Below are positions 1-9,549 of a stretch of DNA of 64,000 bases, in pieces (the first letter of the stretch is position 1; each line of letters begins with the position of its first letter). Source of the DNA: DATBLE01 sp963808815. GTDB taxonomy: Bacteria; Actinomycetota; Thermoleophilia; Gaiellales; Gaiellaceae. Location of the stretch: positions 122,178 through 186,177 of the forward strand of contig CAWEGI010000002.1 of assembly GCA_963808815.1 (NCBI GenBank), given 5' to 3'. Both the position numbers and the translations under genes were made by a program. The notes under the pieces were generated by a model. That model worked only from the letters and a program-made list of their open reading frames with translations, did not search any database and had not been told where the DNA came from.

Positions 1-823
1 GGCCTACCACACGGTCATGCTCACCGACCTCGACCGCAGCGGCACGCTGACCGGACGCTGGGCCCAGATCGTCAGCGAGACGGGCGTTCCGGCCCGCTCG
101 AGCACGAACACCTTCACCTACCACCGCAACGACGACCGCTTCGAACAGGTGATGGCCTACTACTGGATCACACGGGCGCAGCTGTACATCCAGAGCCTGG
201 GCTTCGGAACCGGCCGCTACCCACCGGTGAACATGCGGTCCCAGCGTGTGCGGATCAACCAGTGGGGCCTGGACAACTCGTTCGCCACCGACCACCCGAA
301 GGACGAGCTGCGCTTCGGCAAGGGCGGGGTCGACGACGCCGAGGACGCCGAGGTGATCCTCCACGAGTACGGCCACGCCATCCACTTCTCGCAGAACTTC
401 TCGTTTGCGAGCGAAGAGGCGGGCGCGATCAGCGAGGGTTTCGGCGACTACTGGGCCGCCGACGTCTCCAACATCGTCGCGCCGACGCCCGACCCGGCCT
501 GCATCGCCGACTGGGACTCGACGTCGTACACGTCAACGACGCCGCACTGCCTCCGTCGGGTGGACACCGACCTGCACTACCCGAGCGACCTGAACGGCGA
601 GGTCCACCACGACGGGCAGATCTGGTCGCGGGCGCTCTGGGACATCCGCGGCGTGCTCGGCCACGACAAGGCCGACACGATCATCCTCAACGGGCAGTTC
701 GACTTCCTGGGGACGACGATGACCGCGCTCGCGCAGAGCACGGTCGCCGCTGCGCAGTCGCTCTACGGGACGAGCGCGGCGAACGCCGTCACACAGGCGT
801 TCGAGGCCCGCGGGATCCTCTAG
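1..823 (+). CDS. Secreted-type zinc metallopeptidase (thermolysin/fungalysin-like), 5' end missing
   Basis: The reading frame is open from base 2 to the TAG at 821-823, so the start lies outside the window. The visible 273 residues contain the gluzincin signature HEYGH, about 116 residues after the first in-frame ATG (17), followed by an acidic stretch ending in SEGFGDY. The Glu in that stretch is the expected third zinc ligand. These are the hallmarks of M4/M36-like peptidases, which are normally exported and hydrolyse peptide bonds using zinc. The exact family is inferred from the motifs only. Its stop codon overlaps the stop of the convergent gene at 820-1236 inside one CTAG. Confidence 0.75.
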   Translation, partial: AYHTVMLTDLDRSGTLTGRWAQIVSETGVPARSSTNTFTYHRNDDRFEQVMAYYWITRAQLYIQSLGFGTGRYPPVNMRSQRVRINQWGLDNSFATDHPKDELRFGKGGVDDAEDAEVILHEYGHAIHFSQNFSFASEEAGAISEGFGDYWAADVSNIVAPTPDPACIADWDSTSYTSTTPHCLRRVDTDLHYPSDLNGEVHHDGQIWSRALWDIRGVLGHDKADTIILNGQFDFLGTTMTALAQSTVAAAQSLYGTSAANAVTQAFEARGIL

Positions 824-1236
824 CGCGAGAAGGTGCGCGGGCGGAGGTCGCGCCCGCGCACCTTCCGCACGACTTCGAGCCGAAGGCCCCGCCCGACTCG
901 GAGCAGGTAAGCGGTCTCGCCTTCGGGCCGGTCCACGTCGACCGCGATCTCGGGCCTCGACAGACCGTCACGGGCGCCCGCCCGCAGCCAGCGAACCCGC
1001 GATCCCGACAGTTCCCGCAGCTTGACGATCCGCGGCGGATCGAACCGCGAGTCGACGACGTTCACGGTCACGGTGTGAGAGGTCGGGTCGCGGTTGACGA
1101 CGATGCCCTCGACGACGGGCGTGCCGAGCACGTCAGCCGCCCGCCAGGTGACGATCGGCCCGGGGACGCCGGCGCGCTGGATCCAGGCCGGCGGCTGGGC
1201 GAAGACGAGCGCGAGGGCGGCGGCGAGGAGAGGCAT
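820..1236 (-). CDS. Small secreted protein of unknown function
   Basis: 138 residues. The first 15 or so are hydrophobic (MPLLAAALALVFAQ), consistent with an export signal. The rest is a beta-rich, Arg/Val-rich domain that I do not recognise. The start is supported by a TAGGAT -10 box six bases upstream (1243-1248, minus strand), suggesting a leaderless mRNA. It is divergent from lhr, with only 69 bp between the two start codons. Its TAG stop shares a CTAG with the stop of the upstream metallopeptidase. Confidence 0.65.
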   Translation of the reverse strand: MPLLAAALALVFAQPPAWIQRAGVPGPIVTWRAADVLGTPVVEGIVVNRDPTSHTVTVNVVDSRFDPPRIVKLRELSGSRVRWLRAGARDGLSRPEIAVDVDRPEGETAYLLRVGRGLRLEVVRKVRGRDLRPRTFSR

Positions 1237-1242
1237 GCGGCG

Positions 1243-1248
1243 ATCCTA
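1243..1248 (-). promoter_or_regulatory. -10 box (TAGGAT) of the 820-1236 gene
   Basis: TAGGAT read on the minus strand lies exactly 6 nt before the ATG at 1236. The same TANNNT-N6-start arrangement recurs across the window, so a leaderless transcript is likely. Confidence 0.5.
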
Positions 1249-1269
1249 CGTCAGCGCCGAAACGAACAC

Positions 1270-1298
1270 TTGTTCGTATGCGATGCAGGCGATACCCT
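1270..1298 (+). promoter_or_regulatory. lhr promoter, TTGTTC-17-TACCCT
   Basis: A -35-like TTGTTC (1270-1275), a 17-nt spacer and TACCCT (1293-1298) end 7 nt before the lhr ATG. No Shine-Dalgarno is present, fitting a leaderless start. Confidence 0.55.
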
Positions 1299-1305
1299 TG
1301 GGACG

Positions 1306-4300
1306 ATGAGCGCGCTCGACCTGTTCTCCCCGGTGACGCGCGACTGGTTCGAGCGGGCGTTTGCCGGGCCGACGCCCGCACAGGAGGCCGGCTGGCCGGC
1401 GATCGCCTCTCGCGAGCACACGCTGATCCAGGCGCCGACCGGCTCGGGGAAGACGCTCGCCGCCTTCCTGTACGGGATCGACCGGCTGAACGAGGCGCCC
1501 GGCGAGGGACTCAGGCTGCTCTACGTCTCGCCGCTGAAGGCGCTGAACTACGACGTCGAGCGCAACCTGCGCGGCCCGTTGGCCGGTCTCCAGTCGGCGC
1601 TGACCGTCGCCGTTCGCACGGGCGACACGCCGCAGAAGGAGCGGGCCGCGATGTTGCGCAAGCCGCCCGACATCCTGATCACCACGCCCGAGTCGCTGTT
1701 CCTGCTCCTCACCTCCCAGGGTCGCGACATGCTCGGGAGCGTCCGCACGCTGATCCTCGACGAGGTGCATGCCGTTGCAGGCACCAAACGGGGCGCCCAC
1801 CTCTCGCTCTCGGTCGAGCGGCTCGACCGGCTCGTCGCCGAGCCCGTCCAGCGCGTCGGGCTGTCCGCGACGCAACGCCCGCTCGAGGAGATCGGCCGCT
1901 TCGTAGCGGGGGCACGGCCGATCCGGCTCGTCGACGCCGGCACCCGCAAGGAGCTCGACCTGCGGGTCGTCGTCCCGGTGGAAGACATGCGCGAGCCGGG
2001 CGCCGGACCCAGCGGCGCCGAAGCGCCGCGGTTCTTCGGCCGGGCGTCGTCGGCTTGGCCGACGACGCTTCCAGCCCCGTGCAGACCGATCCGCTGCTCG
2101 GCACGGGTGCCGAGGGAGTGGCCACGACCTCGATCTGGCCGTCCATCTACCCCGAGCTGCTGAGGCTGGTCGAGGAGCACCGCTCGACCATCGTCTTCGT
2201 CAACAACCGCCGCCTCGCCGAGCGGCTGGCGCTGCGCCTCAACGAGCTGGCGGAGAACGAGATCGCGCGCGCCCACCACGGCTCGCTGGCCCGGGAGCAG
2301 CGGGTCGAGGTGGAGGAGCTGCTCAAGCGCGGCGAGATCCCCTGCCTGGTGGCGACCTCGTCGCTCGAGCTCGGCATCGACATGGGCGCAGTCGATCTGG
2401 TGATCCAGGTCGAGAGCCCGAAGTCGGTCGCCCGGGGCCTACAGCGGATCGGCCGTGCCGGCCACGAGCTCGGGGCGACCTCGAAGGGCCGGATCTTCCC
2501 GAAGTTCCGCGCCGACCTGCTCGAGTCGGCGGTGGTCGCGGAGCGGATGCTCGCCGGGGAAATCGAGGAGACGGTCATCCCGAAGAACCCGCTCGACGTG
2601 CTCGCCCAGCAGATCGTGGCGGTCGCGGCGCAGGAGGAGATCGAGGTGGGCGAGCTGCACGACCTCGTCCGCGGCGCGTATCCATTCGCCGACCTCTCCC
2701 GCGCGCAGCTCGAGAACGTCCTCGACATGCTCTCGGGCCGCTACCCCTCGGACGAGTTCGCGGAGCTGAGACCGCGGATCGTCTGGGACCGCACCGGCGG
2801 CACGATCCGGGGGCGCGAGGGTGCCCGCCGGCTCGCCGTCACGAACGCCGGCACTATCCCCGACCGCGGCCTCTTCGGCGTCCACCTCGTCGACGGCGGC
2901 GGCCGCGTCGGCGAGCTCGACGAGGAGATGGTGTACGAGGCCCGCGCCGGGCAGACCTTCCTGCTCGGCGCCTCCAGCTGGCGGATCGAGGAGATCACAC
3001 GCGACCGCGTGCTGGTCACGCCGGCGCCTGGCGTGCCCGGAGCGGTGCCGTTCTGGAAGGGCGAGGGCGTCGGCCGGCCGTATGAGCTCGGTGAGCAGAT
3101 CGGGCGCGCCTCGCGAGAACTATCAGCGCTTTCGGAAGCGAAAGCGCTGAAGAGGTTGCGGGAACGCCACATGCTGGACGAGCGTGCGGCCTCCAATCTG
3201 CTCGTCTTTCTCCACGAGCAGGAAGCCGCCACGGGAGCCATTCCGAGCGACAGGACGATCGTGGTCGAGCGCTTCCGCGACGAGATCGGCGACTGGCGGG
3301 TCTGCATCCTCACGCCGTTCGGCGCCCGAGTGCACGCGCCGTGGGCGATGGCGGCCGGCGCACGGCTACGCGACGCGCTCGGCCTCGAGGCGCAGTTCAT
3401 CTGGTCCGACGACGGTATCGCCTTCCACCTGCCCGACGCGGACGTGCCTCCTCCGACCGAGGAGCTCGTCCCCGACCCCGACGAGCTCGAGGACCTGGTC
3501 GTCGCCGAGGTCGGGCAGTCGGCGCTGTTCGGCTCGCGCTTCCGCGAAAACGCCGGCCGGGCGCTGCTGATCCCGCGCCGCCGCCCGGGGGAACGGACGC
3601 CGCTCTGGCAGCAACGGCTGAAGGCCCAGTCGCTGCTCCAGGTTGCGCGCCGCTATCCCGCGTTCCCGATCGTGCTGGAGACGTACCGGGAGTGCCTCCA
3701 GGACGTCTTCGACCTGCCGGCGCTCCAACAGCTGCTCCGCGCGGTCCGTTCGCGCACGATCGACGTCGTCGACGTCGAGACTTCCTCCGCCTCGCCGTAC
3801 TCGGCCTCACTGCTCTTCGACTACGTCGCCACGTACATGTACGAGGATGACACTCCGCCGGCAGAGCGGAGGGCCCAGGCGCTCTCGCTCGACCGCGACC
3901 TGCTGCGTGAGCTGCTCGGCCAGGAGGAGCTTCGTGACCTGATCGATCCCGGCGCTCTCCACGAGGTCGAAGGCTATTTGCGCGGCGATCCACGGACTCC
4001 TGATGAATTGCACGACTTGCTGCGAAGGCGCGGAGATTTGCGTACAAGTGAATTTAATAGTGAACTTGCAGATTCTCTAATACATGAGCGCCGGGCCATT
4101 CTCGTGCGCGTGGGCGGCGACGAGCGGCTGATCGCAGCTGAGGACGCCGGCCGCTACCGCGACGCGCTCGGGGCGATGCCCCCCTCGGGGCTCCCCGAGG
4201 TCTTTCTCGAGAGCGGTGATGAGCCTCTCCGCTCGCTGGTCGCGCGCTTCGCCCGCTCGCGTGGCCCGTTCACGACCGCCGATGCGAACGAGCACTTCGA

Positions 4301-5636
4301 CCGGGACGTCGAGCTCGAGCTCAGGGCGCTCGAACGCGAGGAAAAACTCGTCCGCGGCGAGCTGCGACCCGGCGGCACCGAGCGCGAGTGGTGCGACCCC
4401 GACGTCCTCCGCCGCCTCCGCCGTGCCTCGCTCGCGGCGCTCCGGAAGGAAGTGGAGCCGGCCGAGCAGGCGACGCTCGGTCGCTTCCTGCCCTCGTGGC
4501 ACGGGATCGACCGGCGGGCGACTCTGCGCGAGGCGCTCGTCCCGCTGCAGGCGCTGTCGCTGCCGGTGTCGCTGTGGGAGTCCGAGGTGCTGCCGCGGCG
4601 TGTTCCGGGCTACCGGCCCGAGCTGCTCGACCAGCTTTGCGCCACCGGCGAGGTCGTCTGGGTGGGTGCCGGGCTCGACCGGGTCGCGTTGTTCTTCCGA
4701 GAGGACGCCGCCGTCCTCGGGCGTCCGTCGGCGGCGCCGGCGCCGGAGGGTGACGCGCACGACGCCGTCCGGGCGGCTCTGAGCTCGAGCGCGCAGTTCT
4801 GGTTCGATCTGATCGCCGCCACCGGGCTCGAGGCCGAAACAGCGCTGCCCGCCCTCTGGGACCTGGTCTGGGCAGGGGAGGTGACGAACGACGCCTGGCA
4901 GCCGCTCCGGGCCGGGCGTCGCTACGGGACTCCCAAGCCCGAGCGCAGGCCGCGGCGGTTCTCGCGCACGCGGGCCACCGGCGCGACCGCGACCCAGGGG
5001 CGCTGGTCGCTCGCCGACCGCCTCTTCGCCGACGTCCAGGACCGCCGCGCGCTCGCCGAGCTGCTGCTCGAGCGACAGGGGATCGTCACCCGCGACGGCG
5101 TCCGCGGGGAGGGGATCGCCGGCGGCTACGGGGCCGTCTACGGCGAGCTGAAGGCGCTGGAGACACTCGGCCTGTGCAGACGGGGTTACTTCGTGGAGGG
5201 CCTGGGTGGCGCCCAGTTCGCGCTCGGCGGCGCGGTCGAGCGCCTCCGAGAGCTCCGGCCGCGCGAGCGACGACGCCGAGCCGTTGGTCCTGGCGGCCGC
5301 TGACCCGGCGCAGCCCTACGGCGCAGTGTTGCCGTGGCCGAAGCGGTCGGGCGCGCGGGCCGCGCGGGTCGCCGGCGCACACGTCGTCCTCCTCGGCGGG
5401 CGCCCCGCCCTGTTCGTCGAGCGCGGAGGACGGTCGATGGTGCCGTTGGAGGACCCGATCCGGAACGGCTGCGGGTCGCGCTCGCCGCCCTGGTCGACCA
5501 CACGCGCCACTTCGGCCGGAAGCGGCTGGCAGTCGAGCGGTTCGACGGAGAGCCCGTCTCGGAGAGCGAGGCCTTGCCGCTCCTCGTCGAGGCCGGGTTC
5601 CTGGCCGGCCCGCGTCGCGCGGTGCTGCGGCCGTAG
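1306..5636 (+). CDS. lhr: Lhr-family ATP-dependent DNA/RNA helicase, reading frame interrupted by indels
   Basis: A large superfamily 2 helicase of about 1440 residues, the usual size for bacterial Lhr, which unwinds DNA:RNA hybrids and is linked to DNA repair. Visible motifs are Walker A APTGSGKT (about residues 43-50), DEVH (about 152-157), GLSATQRP, the motif V region SSLELGIDMG and motif VI QRIGRAGH. The C-terminal Lhr-type region (DPAQPYG, VERGGRSM) follows. Three frame changes break it. One lies between 1983 and 2130, in a linker holding a perfect 10-bp hairpin (2045-2067). One lies near 5270 and one near 5455. Protein similarity resumes cleanly after each. A short AT-rich patch (about 3975-4090) uses codons unlike its surroundings. 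Start: ATG 1306, leaderless. Confidence 0.85.
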
Positions 5637-5772
5637 CCCGACAGATGGCTGAGCGGATGGCAGGCCCTAGGTCCGGCAGCGCGCGCGGCAAACTCCAGGG
5701 GTGTTCCAGGTTTCGGCCGCGCGGCCGCCGAGGCACGCTCCGGGTCGACAACACGACTCAGGAGGGAGAGGC

Positions 5773-5880
5773 ATGGCCAGGTCACGCTTTCATCTGATCG
5801 CCGGCGTCGCAGCGGTCGGCTCCGTCGCCGGCGGCGTCGCGTGGGCGTCGATCCCCGCCGCCGGCGTGATCACGGACGAA
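5773..5880 (+). pseudogene. Fragment of an exported protein (N-terminal signal segment only)
   Basis: ATG 5773 follows GGAGGGAGAGG at a good ribosome-binding distance and encodes MARSRFHLIAGVAAVG plus a hydrophobic Ala/Val/Gly stretch like a signal anchor. After about 36 residues the sequence becomes Arg/Asp-rich and runs on in frame into the antisense gene at 5950-6369, so it no longer looks like a protein. I read it as a truncated 5' end. It could also be a short membrane peptide. Confidence 0.35.
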
Positions 5881-5890
5881 CCAGGAGGGC

Positions 5891-5953
5891 ATGACCAAGA
5901 CGCCCGGCGACGAGGAGATGCTCGCGCTGGTGCGGCAGGGACCGCCCGGCTAG
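5891..5953 (+). pseudogene. N-terminal remnant resembling an ECF sigma factor
   Basis: A 20-codon ORF preceded by a strong AGGAGG (5882-5888). The peptide contains GDEEMLALVRQG, very like the conserved start of ECF sigma factors (typically DEELLALVRQGD). It stops at TAG 5951-5953, which shares a CTAG with the stop of the antisense gene at 5950-6369. The body of the sigma factor is absent, so this is most likely a rearrangement scar. Similarity was judged by eye over about 12 residues. Confidence 0.4.
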
Positions 5954-6369
5954 CGCACGAGCATGCCGAGAACCGCGCCGAAGAGTGCATGCCGCCACGT
6001 CGCCTGGGCGAAGGCACGCCCGTTGCGCGCGAGGGGAGGCAGGCCGGGCTCCCCGCGCGCCGGGTGGTAGCGGTCGACCAGCACGGACAACGGCCAGAGC
6101 GCCGCGTTCTCGACGAGCGCCATGCCGACGCCGAGCGGGACCGGCCTGGCGCCCGTTCGCCGACGCACGATGTCGTAGGCGAGGCCGAACGCGGCGCCGT
6201 TGAGCGCGTGCATCGCCAGACCGATCGGCCGCCAGTACTGCCGCGAGACGGCCTTGCCGAGCAGTGCCGTGTCCGAGTAGTCGCAGCGGAAGACCAGCCG
6301 GTCGAGCGGTTCGGCTGCCGCCCAGACGAGGGCGGCCGTCGCTCCCGCTGCTGCTCCGCGCGTGCTCAT
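5950..6369 (-). CDS. Small integral membrane protein of unknown function
   Basis: 139 residues with about four hydrophobic segments: near the N-terminus, around MHALNGAAFGLAYD, around PLGVGMALVENAALW, and at the C-terminus. Charged loops with several Arg lie between them. No catalytic motif was seen. It is divergent from nei, with 19 bp between the start codons, so both promoters overlap. The TAG stop shares a CTAG with the truncated ORF ending at 5953. Confidence 0.6.
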   Translation of the reverse strand: MSTRGAAAGATAALVWAAAEPLDRLVFRCDYSDTALLGKAVSRQYWRPIGLAMHALNGAAFGLAYDIVRRRTGARPVPLGVGMALVENAALWPLSVLVDRYHPARGEPGLPPLARNGRAFAQATWRHALFGAVLGMLVR

Positions 6370-6374
6370 GCTCC

Positions 6375-6380
6375 TATCGT
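6375..6380 (+). promoter_or_regulatory. -10 box (TATCGT) of nei
   Basis: TATCGT lies 8 nt before the nei ATG at 6389, inside the 19-bp gap between the divergent start codons. A nearly leaderless mRNA is implied. Confidence 0.4.
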
Positions 6381-6388
6381 GCTACCCG

Positions 6389-7123
6389 ATGCCCGAAGGC
6401 GATGCACTTCACCGGGCCGCCCGCCGCCTGCAGCCGCTCGTCGGCGAGCGAGTCGAGGTCGAGACACCGAACCCGCGCGCCCAGGTCGGACGGATCGCCG
6501 AGCGGCTCGACGGCCGGCGCCTGCTCTCCGTCGAGGCGGTCGGCAAGAACCTGCTGCTCACCTTCGAGGGCGGCGTCGTCCTGCGTAGCCACCTGCGGAT
6601 GACCGGGCGCTGGTCGCTCGTCCAGCGAGGCGCCACACGCCGCGGGCGTCCCTGGCTCGTCCTGCGCGGGTCGCGCTACGAGGGCGTCCAGTGGAACGGC
6701 CCCGTGCTCGAGTTGCACACTCGCGACATCCGGCGGCTCGGCCCGGACGTGCTCGCCGCCCAGCCGGACCTCGGCCGCATGGTGCAGAACCTCCGCAGGG
6801 ACGACCAGGGCCGCGCCGTCGGCGATGCGCTGCTCGACCAACGGCTCGTCGCCGGAATCGGCAACAAGTGGAAGGCGGAGGCGCTCTGGGCAGTCGAGCT
6901 CTCGCCGTGGCGGCCGCTCGCAGAGACGAGCGACGCGGAGCTCCACGCCGTGCTTCAGGCGGCCACGGGTCAGATGCGCGGCTCGCTCGATGGCCGCCGC
7001 CACGCCAACCGCGTGTACCGCCGGGTCGGCCGGCCGTGCCCTCGCTGCGGCGAGCGGATCCGTTCGCGCGGCCAGGGCGACGCCAACCGGATCGCCTACT
7101 GGTGCCCGGCCTGCCAGCGCTGA
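6389..7123 (+). CDS. nei: Endonuclease VIII-type DNA glycosylase (Fpg/Nei family)
   Basis: 244 residues. The mature N-terminus is PEGD, with the Pro that forms the Schiff base and the adjacent catalytic Glu, which fixes the start at ATG 6389 rather than the upstream in-frame ATG 6362. The helix-two-turn-helix region contains LVAGIGNKW. A C-terminal zinc finger has CPRC and CPAC pairs. The family excises oxidised bases and cuts the abasic site, acting in base-excision repair. MPEGD with this finger fits actinobacterial Nei better than Fpg (MPELPE). Confidence 0.9.
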   Translation: MPEGDALHRAARRLQPLVGERVEVETPNPRAQVGRIAERLDGRRLLSVEAVGKNLLLTFEGGVVLRSHLRMTGRWSLVQRGATRRGRPWLVLRGSRYEGVQWNGPVLELHTRDIRRLGPDVLAAQPDLGRMVQNLRRDDQGRAVGDALLDQRLVAGIGNKWKAEALWAVELSPWRPLAETSDAELHAVLQAATGQMRGSLDGRRHANRVYRRVGRPCPRCGERIRSRGQGDANRIAYWCPACQR

Positions 7124-7217
7124 TCCGGCGTGTCGTGACCCCGGTGCATCGGCCGCGGGCCGTCCCGGAGCCGGTCCCGGCGCAGGTGATCGAGACCGAC
7201 AGGAGAACACCATCGGG

Positions 7218-8398
7218 ATGACGGTCGCCGCTCCCCACCTCTACGAGGCCCTGCGCGCGTACTGCCTCGCGGCCTTCGCGCTGATCGCCCCCGATGCGGA
7301 GCAAGGCGAGATCCCGTTCGTGGTCGACGAGCGGGGCGGCCTCTACGAGTACCGGCCGCTCCTGCGCGACTATCTCGAGGAGCGTGCGCACCTCCTTGCG
7401 CAGCTTCCGGACGCGAGGATCGCGCTCGACGAGCTGCGCCGCGAGCCGGCGGCGGCGATCTTCGCGCGCGGCGCCGGTGACGGGCCGAGCGCCGACCGAA
7501 CGCTCTTCCAGCGCGATCCTGCTGCCGCTGCTCGTCTCGACCGGCGAGGCCTGCGGCGGGTTCGACTGGGAGGACGGTGCGTTCGACCGGGTGTACGGCG
7601 CGCTGGAGCACTCGCTGTTCGGCGCCGGCAGGGCGTACACGGCGGCGGCGCCGCTCGTCGGCCTCTCGGCCGGAAGCACGATCGAGCTGGCCCGCGGGCA
7701 TCCGTGTCGAGCGCATCGACGGAGCGGACCCGGAGCGAAACTGCTCACTGGCGTTCGAGCGGGAGCTCCCTTCGGGCGACGTGACCCTCCCCGATGCTCC
7801 CGGCGAGTTCGCCGACGCGGTCACAGCGCTCCGGCTCGCCACGGGGGCGGCAGTCGCAGCCGGGCCGCTCGTCCTCGAGCAGCTCGATCGTCATCCGCTG
7901 GAGCCACGACCCCTGCTCGGGATCGCGGCGACCGTACCGGGCGGCGAGCCGAGCCGGCTCGACCCGTGGCGCGGGAAGCTCGCCGGCGACGTGCTCGGCA
8001 GGCTTCCGGGCTCGGAGCACGACGGCGAGCTCGGCGAGGCGCTGGAACGCTGGGAGCTCTCGCTGTTCGAGTCCGAGCCGCTCCGCTCGGACCGCCTCCG
8101 CGAGGCGCTTTCCGCGCTCCTCGGCGGCGCCGACGGGCTCTGGGCGGCGGCGATGCGGGCGGCCGTGCTGGTCGGCGAGATCACCGAGCCGGCAGCCCGC
8201 GCGCGGGTCGACGGGATCCTCGGGCTGGCCCGGGGTGTCGGTGCGGATGCGGAGACCGTGGACGCCGTCCGGCGGATCTTCATCGAGACCGTTCTCGCCG
8301 ACGACCGGCCGCGGTTCCTCGCGTCCCTCGACGAGGCGCTGCTCGGGCTGCGCAGGCGCCCCGCGGGCTTCTTCTCGGCGCGGGCGAGCGCGGCGTGA
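7218..8398 (+). CDS. Conserved protein of unknown function, frame interrupted twice
   Basis: About 390 residues encoded in three successive frames that join cleanly. The first shift is near 7512, where removing one C gives a continuous reading LFQAILLPLL. The second is near 7696, where removing one C gives ELARGIRVER. I do not recognise the family. It is soluble, rich in Leu/Ala/Glu helices, with no signal peptide. ATG 7218 follows AGGAGAA with slightly long spacing. Both shifts are single-base insertions, so the gene is probably intact in the organism. Confidence 0.55.
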
Positions 8399-8455
8399 CG
8401 GGATCGGCACGGAGCTGCCACGGTCACGTGCGTCTCGGCCGTCTACCGTCGGAAC

Positions 8456-8689
8456 GTGGACGAGGCCCGGCGTGTGCTGGCGCGGCTGGAGCGGATCGAG
8501 ACGCTCGACCGGCAGCGTGCGCAGCCCGGAGACCTGCTTGCCGAGTTGCAGGCGCTGCTGACCGAGGCGGAGGCCTGGGCGCGGGCAGAGCGGACGGTTC
8601 CGGAGGCGGCGACCGATGCCGTGGATCGGTGCCGGGAGATGCTCTGCCGGCCGGAAAATACGGGCGGAATTCCAGCAGGACTCTGCTAG
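8456..8689 (+). CDS. Small helical protein of unknown function
   Basis: 77 residues from GTG 8456, mostly charged alpha-helix with leucine spacing typical of a short coiled coil (ARRVLARLERIETL and LLAELQALLTEAE). It has no recognisable domain. It lies 57 bp after the previous gene and immediately before the parA promoter, so its last codons overlap that region. Confidence 0.5.
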   Translation: MDEARRVLARLERIETLDRQRAQPGDLLAELQALLTEAEAWARAERTVPEAATDAVDRCREMLCRPENTGGIPAGLC

Positions 8690-8692
8690 CCT
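8687..8692 (+). promoter_or_regulatory. Probable -10 box (TAGCCT) of the parA-ftsZ operon
   Basis: TAGCCT lies about 85 nt before the GTG chosen for parA. Unlike most genes here, parA would then have a real 5' leader and uses a strong AAAGGAG ribosome-binding site. Confidence 0.35.
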
Positions 8693-8778
8693 GAGCCGAA
8701 AGACGGCCCGGCACCATGTCGGCCTTACAGGACATCGCGCGCCCGCAGCCTCGGGCGTCCACCTCTAAAGGAGCAACC

Positions 8779-9549
8779 GTGGGAAGGGTCATCGCACTCG
8801 CCAACCAGAAGGGCGGAGTGGCGAAGACGACCTCGACGCTGAACCTCGCGGTCGCGTTCGCGGAGGAAGGGCACAAGGTGCTCGCGATCGACCTCGATCC
8901 GCAGGGCAACCTGACCATGAGCCAGGGGTTGAACCCGGACACGATCGAGCGGTCGATGTACGACGTGCTCGTCCACCGGCTCCCGATCGAGCAGATCATC
9001 CACCAGGGCGAGATCGACCTCGCGGTCGCCTCCATCGACCTGGCCGGCGCCGAGCTCGCGCTCTCAGCCATGATCGGCCGCGAGCGCTCCCTCGAGAAGG
9101 CGCTCCGGCCGGTGCTCGGCGAGTACGACTTCGTCGTCATCGACACACCGCCGTCGCTCGGCCTGCTGACGATCAACGCGCTGGTCGCCGCGAACGGCGT
9201 GATCGTGCCCGTTCAGTGCGAGTACCTGTCTCTGCGCGGTCTGGTCCAGCTCGAGAACACCCTGAGCATGATCCGCGAGAACCTCAACCCGGACGTCGGG
9301 ATCGAGGGGATCCTCGCGACGATGTACGACAGCCGGACGCTCCACTCGCGCGAGGCGCTCGAGATCCTCGAGGAGAACTTCGGTGACCTCGTCTTCAAGA
9401 CCCGGATCCGCAAGACCATCCGCTATGCCGAGGCGCCCGTGAAGGGGACGTCGGTGCTCAAGTACGACCCCACCGGCACCGCTGCGCAGGCCTATCGCGA
9501 CCTGGCGAAGGAGGTGCTCAATGGCACGCAAGCGCGCAAGCATGCGTGA
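8779..9549 (+). CDS. parA: ParA/Soj-family ATPase, partner of the adjacent FtsZ
   Basis: 256 residues from GTG 8779, chosen because AAAGGAG (8767-8773) sits at ideal distance; an in-frame ATG at 8716 lacks a site. It has the deviant Walker A NQKGGVAKTT (about residues 9-18), with both Lys and an Ala where Gly is usual, a LAIDLDPQGN A' motif and Walker B VVIDTPPS. These ATPases dimerise on ATP, bind DNA or membrane, and position chromosomes or division proteins. No parB is adjacent. Instead the gene overlaps ftsZ by 29 bp, and its 3' end carries the ftsZ ribosome-binding site, implying translational coupling and a role with FtsZ. Confidence 0.88.
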   Translation: MGRVIALANQKGGVAKTTSTLNLAVAFAEEGHKVLAIDLDPQGNLTMSQGLNPDTIERSMYDVLVHRLPIEQIIHQGEIDLAVASIDLAGAELALSAMIGRERSLEKALRPVLGEYDFVVIDTPPSLGLLTINALVAANGVIVPVQCEYLSLRGLVQLENTLSMIRENLNPDVGIEGILATMYDSRTLHSREALEILEENFGDLVFKTRIRKTIRYAEAPVKGTSVLKYDPTGTAAQAYRDLAKEVLNGTQARKHA

